From Clostridia bacterium (GTDB lineage Bacteria > Bacillota > Clostridia > Oscillospirales > CAG-272): a DNA stretch of 6,514 nucleotides. A program made the translations under genes and the position numbers. Position 1 is the first letter of the stretch, and every line of letters begins with the position of its first letter. Shown piece by piece: positions 1 to 5,689 of this stretch. The stretch spans positions 1-6,514 of the forward strand of contig JAGDCE010000336.1 in NCBI GenBank assembly GCA_017958705.1, given 5' to 3'. Below the pieces are notes generated by a model that was not told the origin of the DNA, did not search any database, and saw nothing but the letters and a program-made list of their open reading frames with translations.

Positions 1-60
1 ACCGGCTACGGCTTCGGCGTCTTCGCCTTCGACGGAGAAAAGATCGTCAAAGCGCCGTAA
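1..60 (+). CDS. C-terminal end of an unidentified protein (5' truncated)
   Basis: An open frame enters from the left edge and ends at TAA 58-60. Only 19 residues are visible, ending in EKIVKAP, with a Gly/Phe-rich stretch (TGYGFGVFAF) before that. This is too short to assign a family. The coding assignment rests on the uninterrupted frame, GC-rich third positions like those of the genes downstream, and the strong intrinsic terminator that starts 25 bases after the stop. The missing part lies outside the window. Confidence 0.7.
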   Translation, partial: TGYGFGVFAFDGEKIVKAP

Positions 61-84
61 ACCGCTATTGACGGTTATTGAAAT

Positions 85-131
85 ACCGGCTGAATGAAGA
101 AAAACGGTCTTTGTTCAGCCGGTTTTTTTTT
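85..131 (+). terminator. Rho-independent terminator of the upstream gene
   Basis: A perfect 10-bp inverted repeat, ACCGGCTGAA (85-94) against TTCAGCCGGT (114-123), is followed directly by a run of nine T (123-131). The 19-base loop can add an inner 4-bp stem (AAGA 97-100 with TCTT 108-111). It sits 25 bases after the stop of the upstream gene and closes that transcription unit before the rbfA promoter. Confidence 0.9.
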
Positions 132-148
132 CCCGGACCGGCCGTCAT

Positions 149-242
149 AATGATGATTTTGCCTTGCGGCAAAATTGATGATGCGTCCTTCGGCCACAAT
201 GATGAGATGAGTTCCGCCAACGTGCCGAAGGCACTCATCATT
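149..242. repeat. Cluster of small palindromes spaced by TGATGA-type trimers (candidate dispersed repeat)
   Basis: The 94-base block begins AATGATGA (149-156) and ends with its exact complement TCATCATT (235-242). Inside are three short palindromes. One is ATTTTGCC/GGCAAAAT (156-163/168-175, loop TTGC). One is degenerate around TCCTTCGG (186-193). One is GTGCC-GAA-GGCAC (222-234). They are separated by TTGATGATG (175-183) and AATGATGAG (198-206), and the latter pairs perfectly with CTCATCATT (234-242). The block lies between a terminator and a promoter and holds no credible gene. The layout resembles dispersed palindromic repeats I recall from gut Clostridia genomes; that likeness is from memory. 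Only one copy is in the window, so its repeat status is inferred. Confidence 0.6.
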
Positions 243-255
243 CTCCCGTTTTTTT
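198..255 (+). terminator. Possible second hairpin plus T-run upstream of rbfA
   Basis: AATGATGAG (198-206) pairs with CTCATCATT (234-242), and an inner GTGCC/GGCAC hairpin (222-234) competes for the same bases. A CTCCCG spacer then leads to seven T (249-255). The stem is AT-rich and the T-run starts six bases after it, so any terminator activity would be weak. It could act as back-up insulation in front of the rbfA promoter, or the T-run may simply be the edge of the repeat. Confidence 0.3.
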
Positions 256-283
256 CGCCCCGCGGCCGGTGTGAAAAAATTTC

Positions 284-312
284 TTGACATTCATAAATGT
301 TTGTGATATAAT
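284..312 (+). promoter_or_regulatory. Consensus sigma-A type promoter for rbfA-mnmG
   Basis: The -35 box is TTGACA (284-289) and the -10 box is TATAAT (307-312), both full consensus, with the optimal 17-base spacer. A TG at 304-305 also gives an extended -10. The predicted transcription start is near 318-320, leaving a leader of about 26 bases before the rbfA ATG. With both hexamers perfect this should be a strong, largely constitutive promoter. No operator-like dyad is seen across it. Confidence 0.92.
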
Positions 313-336
313 ATCTTGGATTATAATATTAAAATC

Positions 337-341
337 AGGAG
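337..341 (+). promoter_or_regulatory. Ribosome-binding site fixing the rbfA start
   Basis: AGGAG lies four bases before ATG 346. It decides the start against an in-frame TTG at 316, which lies about at the predicted transcription start, only three bases beyond the -10 box, and has no Shine-Dalgarno site. Confidence 0.85.
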
Positions 342-345
342 TTTT

Positions 346-759
346 ATGGCAAAATACAGATTACAGCGCATAAACGACGAGATCGTGCGCGAAATGACGA
401 GGATCCTCCGCCAGGTGAAAGACCCGCGCGTCACTTCGTATATGACCGTGGTGACCGGGTGCGACATCTCGCCGGATTTCAAGTATGCAAAGATATATTA
501 TTCGTTCCTCGACCCCGCGGACGAGACGAAAGCGGCGCTGATACGCGCCGAGATAAAGAAAGGTCTGATCTCCGCGCACGGCTTCATACGCCGCGAGCTC
601 GCCGCCGGTCTCAACCTGCGCGTGACGCCGGAGCTGACTTTCGTCGCGGACACCTCCGCCGAATACGGCAGCCACGTCGACGCGGTGCTCAAACAGATAA
701 AAGCCGAGGATGAGGCGAGGCCGAAGCCTGCGGCCGATGAGGCGGAGCCCGCGGAATGA
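346..759 (+). CDS. rbfA: 30S ribosome-binding factor RbfA
   Basis: RbfA binds free or immature 30S subunits, acts in late 16S rRNA 5'-end maturation, and is needed for efficient growth in the cold in the bacteria where it has been studied. The 137-residue product starts MAKYRLQRIN, as typical family members do, and has the conserved KDPRV segment (25-29). The hallmark of its type II KH fold, the helix kink AxG, is A77-H78-G79 inside ISAHGFIRREL (75-85). The usual closing region with LRVTPEL and the last helix follows. Residues 119-137 form an acidic, Ala/Pro-rich tail, a variable part in this family. The start at 346 is set by AGGAG and by family alignment. The stop overlaps the mnmG start by 4 bases (ATGA), so the two are probably translationally coupled. 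The gene is not next to nusA, infB or truB here, its most frequent neighbours. Confidence 0.95.
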   Translation: MAKYRLQRINDEIVREMTRILRQVKDPRVTSYMTVVTGCDISPDFKYAKIYYSFLDPADETKAALIRAEIKKGLISAHGFIRRELAAGLNLRVTPELTFVADTSAEYGSHVDAVLKQIKAEDEARPKPAADEAEPAE

Positions 760-2639
760 AAAACGAAGACGTGACCCGCTTCCCCCTCGGATCGTGCGAC
801 GTCGCCGTGATCGGCGCGGGGCACGCGGGGATCGAGGCGGCGCTTGCCGCGGCGCGGCTCGGGCTGTCCGTGATTCTTTTCACGATGAACCTCGACGCCG
901 TCGCCAACATGCCGTGCAATCCGTCGATCGGCGGCACCGGCAAAGGTCATCTCGTGTTCGAGATAGACGCGCTCGGCGGTCAGATGGGGCGCTCGGCTGA
1001 CCTTGTGACGCTTCAGAACAGGATGCTCAATTCCGGCAAAGGCCCGGCGGTGCATTCGAAGCGCGTGCAGGCGGACCGCCGCAAATACCACGCGCTGATG
1101 AAACAAGTGCTCGAATCACAACCCGGTCTGCGGCTGTATCAGGCGGAGGTGACGGACGTGCTCGTCGACGACGGCGCCGTCACAGGCGTCGTGACGTCGC
1201 TCGGAGCGGAGTTTCGCTGCCGCGCGGCGGTGATCTGCTCGGGCACGTATCTGAACGGCCGCGTAGTGGTCGGCGAGAGCGCTTATCCGTCCGGCCCCGA
1301 CGGGCTCCTGCCCGCGAACAGCCTGACCGGAAGCCTGAAAAAGCTCGGTATACGGTTCATGCGGTTCAAGACCGGGACGCCGCCGCGTATCCTGCGGTCG
1401 AGCGTCGATCTGTCGGTGCTCGAAGAGCAGCGCGGCGACTGCGACGTGCCGTTCTCGGCGCTGACGACGCCGGAGGAGCTCTCCTCGCGGCCCGACGTGC
1501 CGTGCTACATCGTTTACACGAACGCGGAAACGCACAGGATAATAAGAGAAAACCTTCACAGATCGCCGCTTTACAGCGGCGTGATAGAGGGCGTCGGACC
1601 GAGATACTGCCCGAGCATCGAAGACAAGGTCGTGCGCTTCGCCGACAAGGAGCGCCATCAGCTTTTCGTCGAGCCGCTCGGAGAGGATACGGAGGAGCTT
1701 TATTTACAGGGCTTTTCCTCTTCCCTTCCCGCCGACGTTCAGGAGCGGATGCTCCGCACGCTGCCGGGCTTTGAGCACGCGGTCATAATGCGTCACGCCT
1801 ACGCCATAGAGTACGACTGCATAGATCCCACACAGCTCGATCACACGCTCGGCTTCAAGGATATAAAAGGTCTTTACGGCGCCGGTCAGTTCAACGGTAC
1901 ATCGGGGTACGAGGAGGCCGCCGCGCAGGGCTTGATAGCGGGCATAAACGCGTCGCAGTATCTGCTTGGCAAAGAGCCGCTGACGCTGTCACGCTCCGAC
2001 GGTTATATCGGTTTTCTGATAGACGATCTCGTGACCAAGGGCACGAACGAGCCGTACCGCGTGATGACTTCGCGCAGCGAATACAGACTGCTTCTGCGTC
2101 AGGACAACGCCGACGCGCGGCTGACGCCGCTCGGACGCCGAGTCGGTCTGATAGACGATCTGCGCTGGGAAAAGTTTCAGATAAAACAGCGCAGGATAGA
2201 AGCCGAGATCGAGCGCGCGGAAAAGACGACGGTCAAAGCGTCCGATGAGCTGAACGTGCTGCTCGAAGCCGCCGGCACCGCGCCTCTGACAGAGGGCATA
2301 AGGCTGTCTGAGCTGCTCCGCCGTCCGCAGGTGGATTACGACCTGCTGACTCCGTTCGACCCCGGGCGCACAGAGGAAAAAGCGATACTGTCCGAGGCGC
2401 AGATCCGGATCAAATACGACGGATATATCAGAAAACAGCTCGCCGCCGCGGAGCGCAGCAAACGGCTCGAGGACAAACTGATCCCGAAAGACATAGACTA
2501 CGGAAAGATCGAGGGTCTGCGGCTCGAGGCGCGCGCGAAGCTCGACGCGATCCGCCCGGAAAACATCGGGCAGGCGTCGCGCATATCCGGAGTATCGCCC
2601 GCGGATATCTCCGTGCTTCTGATCAGGCTCGGCGAATAA
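756..2639 (+). CDS. mnmG: tRNA uridine-5-carboxymethylaminomethyl modification enzyme MnmG (GidA)
   Basis: MnmG is the FAD-dependent partner of the GTPase MnmE. Together they install (carboxymethyl)aminomethyl groups at C5 of wobble U34 in tRNAs reading two-codon families, which protects decoding accuracy and frame. The 627 residues match the usual full length. Visible motifs are the Rossmann FAD loop GAGHAG (20-25), the family signature CNPSIGGTGKGH (54-65), KTGTPPR (205-211), CPSIEDK with Cys285, GQFNGTSGYEEAA (377-389) and the C-terminal helical domain ending in RISGVSPADIS. Cys54 and Cys285 correspond to the conserved cysteines implicated in catalysis in E. coli. The ATG lies in the rbfA stop (ATGA), with GGAG 744-747 eight bases upstream. 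MnmE and rsmG, common neighbours, are absent. No hairpin with a T-run follows the stop, so transcription may read on into the transketolase genes. Confidence 0.97.
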   Translation: MKNEDVTRFPLGSCDVAVIGAGHAGIEAALAAARLGLSVILFTMNLDAVANMPCNPSIGGTGKGHLVFEIDALGGQMGRSADLVTLQNRMLNSGKGPAVHSKRVQADRRKYHALMKQVLESQPGLRLYQAEVTDVLVDDGAVTGVVTSLGAEFRCRAAVICSGTYLNGRVVVGESAYPSGPDGLLPANSLTGSLKKLGIRFMRFKTGTPPRILRSSVDLSVLEEQRGDCDVPFSALTTPEELSSRPDVPCYIVYTNAETHRIIRENLHRSPLYSGVIEGVGPRYCPSIEDKVVRFADKERHQLFVEPLGEDTEELYLQGFSSSLPADVQERMLRTLPGFEHAVIMRHAYAIEYDCIDPTQLDHTLGFKDIKGLYGAGQFNGTSGYEEAAAQGLIAGINASQYLLGKEPLTLSRSDGYIGFLIDDLVTKGTNEPYRVMTSRSEYRLLLRQDNADARLTPLGRRVGLIDDLRWEKFQIKQRRIEAEIERAEKTTVKASDELNVLLEAAGTAPLTEGIRLSELLRRPQVDYDLLTPFDPGRTEEKAILSEAQIRIKYDGYIRKQLAAAERSKRLEDKLIPKDIDYGKIEGLRLEARAKLDAIRPENIGQASRISGVSPADISVLLIRLGE

Positions 2640-2668
2640 TTTACACATTCGACACAAACAGCGCGCGA

Positions 2669-2691
2669 TTTTTATTGATTTTCAATAAAAA
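2669..2691. promoter_or_regulatory. Perfect 10-bp inverted repeat over the -35 box (candidate operator)
   Basis: TTTTTATTGA (2669-2678) and TCAATAAAAA (2682-2691) are exact complements around a 3-base TTT centre. The -35 hexamer (2675-2680) lies inside the dyad. This is the usual place for a repressor site. It does not match the Rex consensus or another operator I can name, so no regulator is assigned. Chance is a real alternative because the stem is nearly all A and T. It is a poor terminator for mnmG, since the second arm ends in A and no T-run follows. Confidence 0.4.
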
Positions 2692-2703
2692 AGCGTGTAT
2701 AAT
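2675..2703 (+). promoter_or_regulatory. Promoter of the split transketolase genes
   Basis: TTGATT (2675-2680, 4 of 6 consensus positions) and a perfect TATAAT (2698-2703) are separated by 17 bases in the AT-rich gap after mnmG. The predicted transcription start near 2710 leaves a leader of about 27 bases before the ATG. The weaker -35 box embedded in a dyad suggests this promoter could be regulated, unlike the full-consensus one before rbfA. Confidence 0.8.
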
Positions 2704-2722
2704 AACAATACAACTTACACTA

Positions 2723-2727
2723 AGGAG
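2723..2727 (+). promoter_or_regulatory. Ribosome-binding site fixing the start of the transketolase N-terminal subunit
   Basis: AGGAG ends nine bases before ATG 2737. It excludes the in-frame GTG at 2695, which overlaps the -10 region and could not be transcribed from this promoter. The second ATG at 2746 is 18 bases away from the site, too far for normal initiation. Confidence 0.85.
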
Positions 2728-2736
2728 TTTCGTACT

Positions 2737-3579
2737 ATGAATACGATGAAGAAAAAGGCTCTTATGAGACTTGCCGCCAACGTCCGTATGGACATAGTGA
2801 CGGAGGTGTATTCCGCGAGTTCCGGTCATCCGGGCGGATCCCTCTCCATAGCGGACGTGCTGGCTTATCTTTACAAATACGTACTGAGGGTCGACCCGAA
2901 GAATCCGGACGATCCCGACCGCGACCGTTTCGTCCTGTCGAAGGGCCACACGGCGCCGGCGCTGTACGCGATACTCGCGGAATCCGGCTTCATCCCGAAA
3001 GAGGATCTTAAGACGTTCCGCCATATAGACAGCTATCTGCAGGGTCACCCCGACATGAAGCACACGCCGGGCTGCGATATGACGTCCGGCTCCCTCGGTC
3101 TCGGTCTGTCCGCCGCCGCCGGCATGGCGCTCGGCGCGAAGCATCAGGGCAAGGATTTCAGGGTGTACGTCGTATGCGGCGACGGCGAGCTCGCCGAGGG
3201 TCAGATCTGGGAGGCCTCGATGTTCTCCGCTCACTACAAGCTCGACAACCTCTGCGTGTTCGTCGACTGGAACGGTCTGCAGATCGACGGCAGGATAGTG
3301 GACGTCATGAACTCCACTCCGATAGACGAGAAATTCGCCGCGTTCGGCTGGCACGTCCAGGTGATCGACGGTCACGATTTCGATCAGATAGAAAAAGCCG
3401 TGAAGTCCGCACAGGCGACCAAGGGCAAGCCGTCCGTCATAATCATGAAGACGACGAAGGGCAAGGGCGTTTCGTTCATGGAAAACCAGGTCAGCTGGCA
3501 CGGCGCGGCGCCCAACGCCGAGCAGTACGCGCAGGCGATGGCGGAGCTTAACGCTGCGCTCGCATCAATCGATGAGTAA
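2737..3579 (+). CDS. Transketolase, N-terminal (thiamine diphosphate/metal-binding) subunit
   Basis: This is one half of transketolase (EC 2.2.1.1), which moves two-carbon ketol units between sugar phosphates in the cytosolic non-oxidative pentose phosphate pathway and links glycolysis to ribose and aromatic precursor supply. The 280 residues are the usual size for the stand-alone N-terminal subunit. Motifs in order are SGHPGG (29-34), SKGH (68-71), GHPD (103-106), and the diphosphate/metal-binding segment starting GDGE (148-151). Asn179 in DWNGLQIDG closes that segment; Asp149 and Asn179 are the expected metal ligands. The pyrimidine-binding and C-terminal domains are missing here and are supplied by the next gene, 12 bases downstream. 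The many in-frame Met codons at the N-terminus are resolved by the AGGAG site in favour of 2737. Stand-alone halves are common in Bacillota and archaea, so this is not a frameshifted pseudogene. Confidence 0.95.
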   Translation: MNTMKKKALMRLAANVRMDIVTEVYSASSGHPGGSLSIADVLAYLYKYVLRVDPKNPDDPDRDRFVLSKGHTAPALYAILAESGFIPKEDLKTFRHIDSYLQGHPDMKHTPGCDMTSGSLGLGLSAAAGMALGAKHQGKDFRVYVVCGDGELAEGQIWEASMFSAHYKLDNLCVFVDWNGLQIDGRIVDVMNSTPIDEKFAAFGWHVQVIDGHDFDQIEKAVKSAQATKGKPSVIIMKTTKGKGVSFMENQVSWHGAAPNAEQYAQAMAELNAALASIDE

Positions 3580-3583
3580 GGAG
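3578..3583 (+). promoter_or_regulatory. Ribosome-binding site of the transketolase C-terminal subunit, overlapping the upstream stop
   Basis: AAGGAG uses the last two bases of the stop codon TAA (3577-3579) and lies eight bases before ATG 3592. A ribosome terminating on the first subunit would be placed at this site, which favours balanced synthesis of the two subunits. Confidence 0.8.
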
Positions 3584-3591
3584 ATACGGCA

Positions 3592-4536
3592 ATGAGCGAA
3601 AAGAAAGCAACGAGAGAAGCGTACGGCGAGGCTCTGGCCGAGTTCGGCGCCAAATACGATAAACTTGTGGTCCTGGACGCGGACCTCGCCGGCGCCACGA
3701 AGACGTCGACGTTCAAAAAAGCGTTCCCCGACAGACATTTCGACTGCGGCATAGCCGAGGGCAACATGGTGTCCGCGGCGGCCGGTCTTTCGACGACCGG
3801 TCTGATCCCGTTCGCCTCGTCGTTCGCGATGTTCCTCGCCGGACGCGCGTTCGAGCAGATCAGGAACTCCATAGGATACCCGCATCTTAACGTCAAACTC
3901 GGCGCGACTCACGGCGGCATCACCGTCGGCGAGGACGGCGCGACGCATCAGTGTCTCGAGGATTTCTCGGTGATGCGCACGATCCCGGGCATGACCGTAA
4001 TCTGCCCCGCCGACGCGACGGAGAGCAGAGCGGCGGTCGAGGCGGCGATAAATTACGTCGGCCCCGTGTATCTGCGTTTCGGACGCGCGGCGACGCCGAT
4101 ACTGTTCGACCGGGAAACTTATGAATTCAGGATCGGCAAAGGCGTCGTCATGGCGGACGGCTCCGACGTAACGATCGCGGCGAACGGCTACATGGTAGCG
4201 CTTGCGCTTGAAGCGCGCGAACTGCTTAAGGCCGACGGCATCGACGCCGCGGTCCTCAACATCCACACGATAAAACCGCTCGACGAAGAGCTTGTCTGCG
4301 CCTACGCGGCAAAGACCGGCGCGATCGTCACGGCGGAGGAACACAATATAATCGGCGGACTCGGCTCCGCCGTATGCGAGGCGGTCTGCGGGAAGACTCC
4401 CGTGCCGGTCCTTCGCGTAGGTACTGAAGACGTGTTCGGCAGATCCGGCAAGGTCGCTCCCCTGCTCGAATACTACGGACTCACCCCCGCTCACATCGCG
4501 GAAAAATGCAGAGCGGCGATCGCACTTAAGAAATAA
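3592..4536 (+). CDS. Transketolase, C-terminal (pyrimidine-binding) subunit
   Basis: This is the second half of the split transketolase. The 314 residues hold the pyrimidine-binding domain (about 5-170) and the C-terminal domain (about 190-305). Glu56 in GIAEGNM is the catalytic glutamate expected to contact N1' of the thiamine aminopyrimidine. PFASSF (73-78), DGATHQ (115-120), RFGR (162-165) and AEEHNIIGGLG (248-258) are all as in the family. The active site forms at the interface with the N-terminal subunit, so neither gene should work alone. DXS and pyruvate dehydrogenase E1-beta share this fold, but the adjacent stand-alone transketolase N-terminal subunit argues against both. No separate promoter is seen. 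The next gene starts four bases after the stop, so transcription probably continues. Confidence 0.94.
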   Translation: MSEKKATREAYGEALAEFGAKYDKLVVLDADLAGATKTSTFKKAFPDRHFDCGIAEGNMVSAAAGLSTTGLIPFASSFAMFLAGRAFEQIRNSIGYPHLNVKLGATHGGITVGEDGATHQCLEDFSVMRTIPGMTVICPADATESRAAVEAAINYVGPVYLRFGRAATPILFDRETYEFRIGKGVVMADGSDVTIAANGYMVALALEARELLKADGIDAAVLNIHTIKPLDEELVCAYAAKTGAIVTAEEHNIIGGLGSAVCEAVCGKTPVPVLRVGTEDVFGRSGKVAPLLEYYGLTPAHIAEKCRAAIALKK

Positions 4537-4540
4537 AGAC

Positions 4541-5689
4541 ATGAAAAAGAAAAACGGGCGCGGAAAAAAGACCGGCGCGGTGATCTTCAGGATCACCGTG
4601 AGTGTTTTGACTGCGCTCGTTCTCATTGTCGGGTTCATCCTGTCCGGCGTCGCGGTCATAAACTACGGTCCGTCGCGGACGGCGCGCGACCTGTTCGTCG
4701 TATCGATGCTCGAGACCTCGGCGGCGAAATTCCTCGCCACCTGGTACTTCACACCCGAGGCGATAGACTCGATACTCGCGGAAAACGCCGTCATAGCCGA
4801 CACCGGCGTCTCGAACCCCGACCTGATAAACATAAAGCCCGTCACGCAGCAGACGACGGACGAGGACGTTATCTTCCCGGGTGAGGTCGTGATCGGAGAC
4901 ACCGACGCGCTGACGGCGCCCGAGACGACTCCGCCCGACACCGAGCCGTACGAGACGGTGACGCGTCCGGTTACGACAGAAAAGCCGCCCGAGGACGACA
5001 ACGTCGTCTACGGCGACGGGCTCGAGATACACGACGTATCCGGCCCGACGTTCTACGGCAAGATGATGATCGTCTACGATCCATCGCGTCTTTTCGTCGG
5101 CGTGAGCGGCGATTATTCAAAAGGCGATCCCGGCAGGACGATATATCAGATCACGAAGTCTTACGGTGCGACCGCGGCGCTCAACGGCGGCGGCTTCGAG
5201 GACAGGAACGGCACCGGCGACGGCGGCATCCCGATAGGTCTCGTGATCACCGAGGGCAAACTCGTATGGGGCAATAAAAGCACGTCGTACGAGGTCATCG
5301 GCTTCAACCGTGACAACGTGTTCATCGTCGGCACGATGACCGGCCAGCAGGCGCTCGACGCCGGCATCCGCGACGCGATAGCGTTCGGCCCCGTGCTCGT
5401 GATGAACGGCAAGGCGTCGACCGTCAAGGGCGCCGGAAGCGGTCTGAACCCGCGCTCGGCGATAGGTCAGCGCGCGGACGGCGCGGTACTGCTGCTCGCG
5501 ATAGACGGACGCCGCCCCGACTCTCTCGGAGCTACGTACGCCGATCTGATAGACATAATGCTCGAATTCGGCGCGGTCAACGCCGCCAACCTAGACGGCG
5601 GCAACTCCACCGGACTCGTTTACAAAGGCTCGCTCGTGAACAAGGGACTGTTCTTCCGCGGGCTTCCCACCTGTTTTCTCGTGAGATGA
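4541..5689 (+). CDS. Membrane-anchored NAGPA-domain protein (phosphodiester glycosidase family)
   Basis: The 382-residue product has a Lys/Arg-rich N-terminus (1-10), one hydrophobic segment (about 18-40) and an extracellular region. The absence of a clear cleavage site suggests a type II membrane anchor. A Thr/Pro/Glu-rich linker (about 125-153) acts as a stalk. The globular domain (about 157-382) has the marks of the NAGPA family (formerly DUF2233): LNGGGF (214-219), NPRSAIGQR (303-311), IDGRRPDSLG (321-330) and NLDGGNST (350-357). The animal founder removes GlcNAc from a phosphodiester-linked glycan, and bacterial members are often annotated as exopolysaccharide-related. Action on a phosphodiester-linked surface glycan such as a teichoic acid or capsule is therefore plausible, but the substrate is not known. 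The ATG is four bases after the transketolase stop with no good Shine-Dalgarno site, so translation probably depends on coupling. The stop overlaps the next start (ATGA). Confidence 0.87.
   Translation: MKKKNGRGKKTGAVIFRITVSVLTALVLIVGFILSGVAVINYGPSRTARDLFVVSMLETSAAKFLATWYFTPEAIDSILAENAVIADTGVSNPDLINIKPVTQQTTDEDVIFPGEVVIGDTDALTAPETTPPDTEPYETVTRPVTTEKPPEDDNVVYGDGLEIHDVSGPTFYGKMMIVYDPSRLFVGVSGDYSKGDPGRTIYQITKSYGATAALNGGGFEDRNGTGDGGIPIGLVITEGKLVWGNKSTSYEVIGFNRDNVFIVGTMTGQQALDAGIRDAIAFGPVLVMNGKASTVKGAGSGLNPRSAIGQRADGAVLLLAIDGRRPDSLGATYADLIDIMLEFGAVNAANLDGGNSTGLVYKGSLVNKGLFFRGLPTCFLVR

Noticed and set aside
149..242. CRISPR array
   Set aside because: The repeated units are only about 8-9 bases, spacers are short palindromes of unequal length, and no cas gene is nearby.
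75..290. Open frames of about 70 codons on both strands across the intergenic gap
   Set aside because: They run through the terminator, the palindrome cluster and the -35 box, lack ribosome-binding sites, and are explained by the symmetric repeat sequence.
316..345. TTG at 316 as an upstream start of rbfA
   Set aside because: It is three bases past the -10 box and about at the transcription start, with no Shine-Dalgarno site. ATG 346 has AGGAG and fits the family N-terminus.
2669..2691. Intrinsic terminator of mnmG
   Set aside because: The stem is almost pure A-T, the second arm ends in A and no T-run follows on the + strand.
2695..2736. GTG at 2695 as the start of the transketolase N-terminal subunit
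   Set aside because: The codon lies upstream of the TATAAT box and the added residues (MYNNNTTYTK) are not family-like. ATG 2737 has a well-spaced AGGAG.
2737..4536. Frameshifted single transketolase gene
   Set aside because: The two frames are separated by a stop, a proper ribosome-binding site and a new ATG, and each half matches the length of known stand-alone subunits.
3565..4659. Antisense open frame of 364 codons opposite the transketolase C-terminal subunit, and similar ones at 498-1106, 1116-1658 and 2641-3501
   Set aside because: The sense genes are clear family members. Long antisense frames are expected where the GC-rich sense strand rarely uses TTA, CTA or TCA codons. None has a credible start site or recognisable motif.
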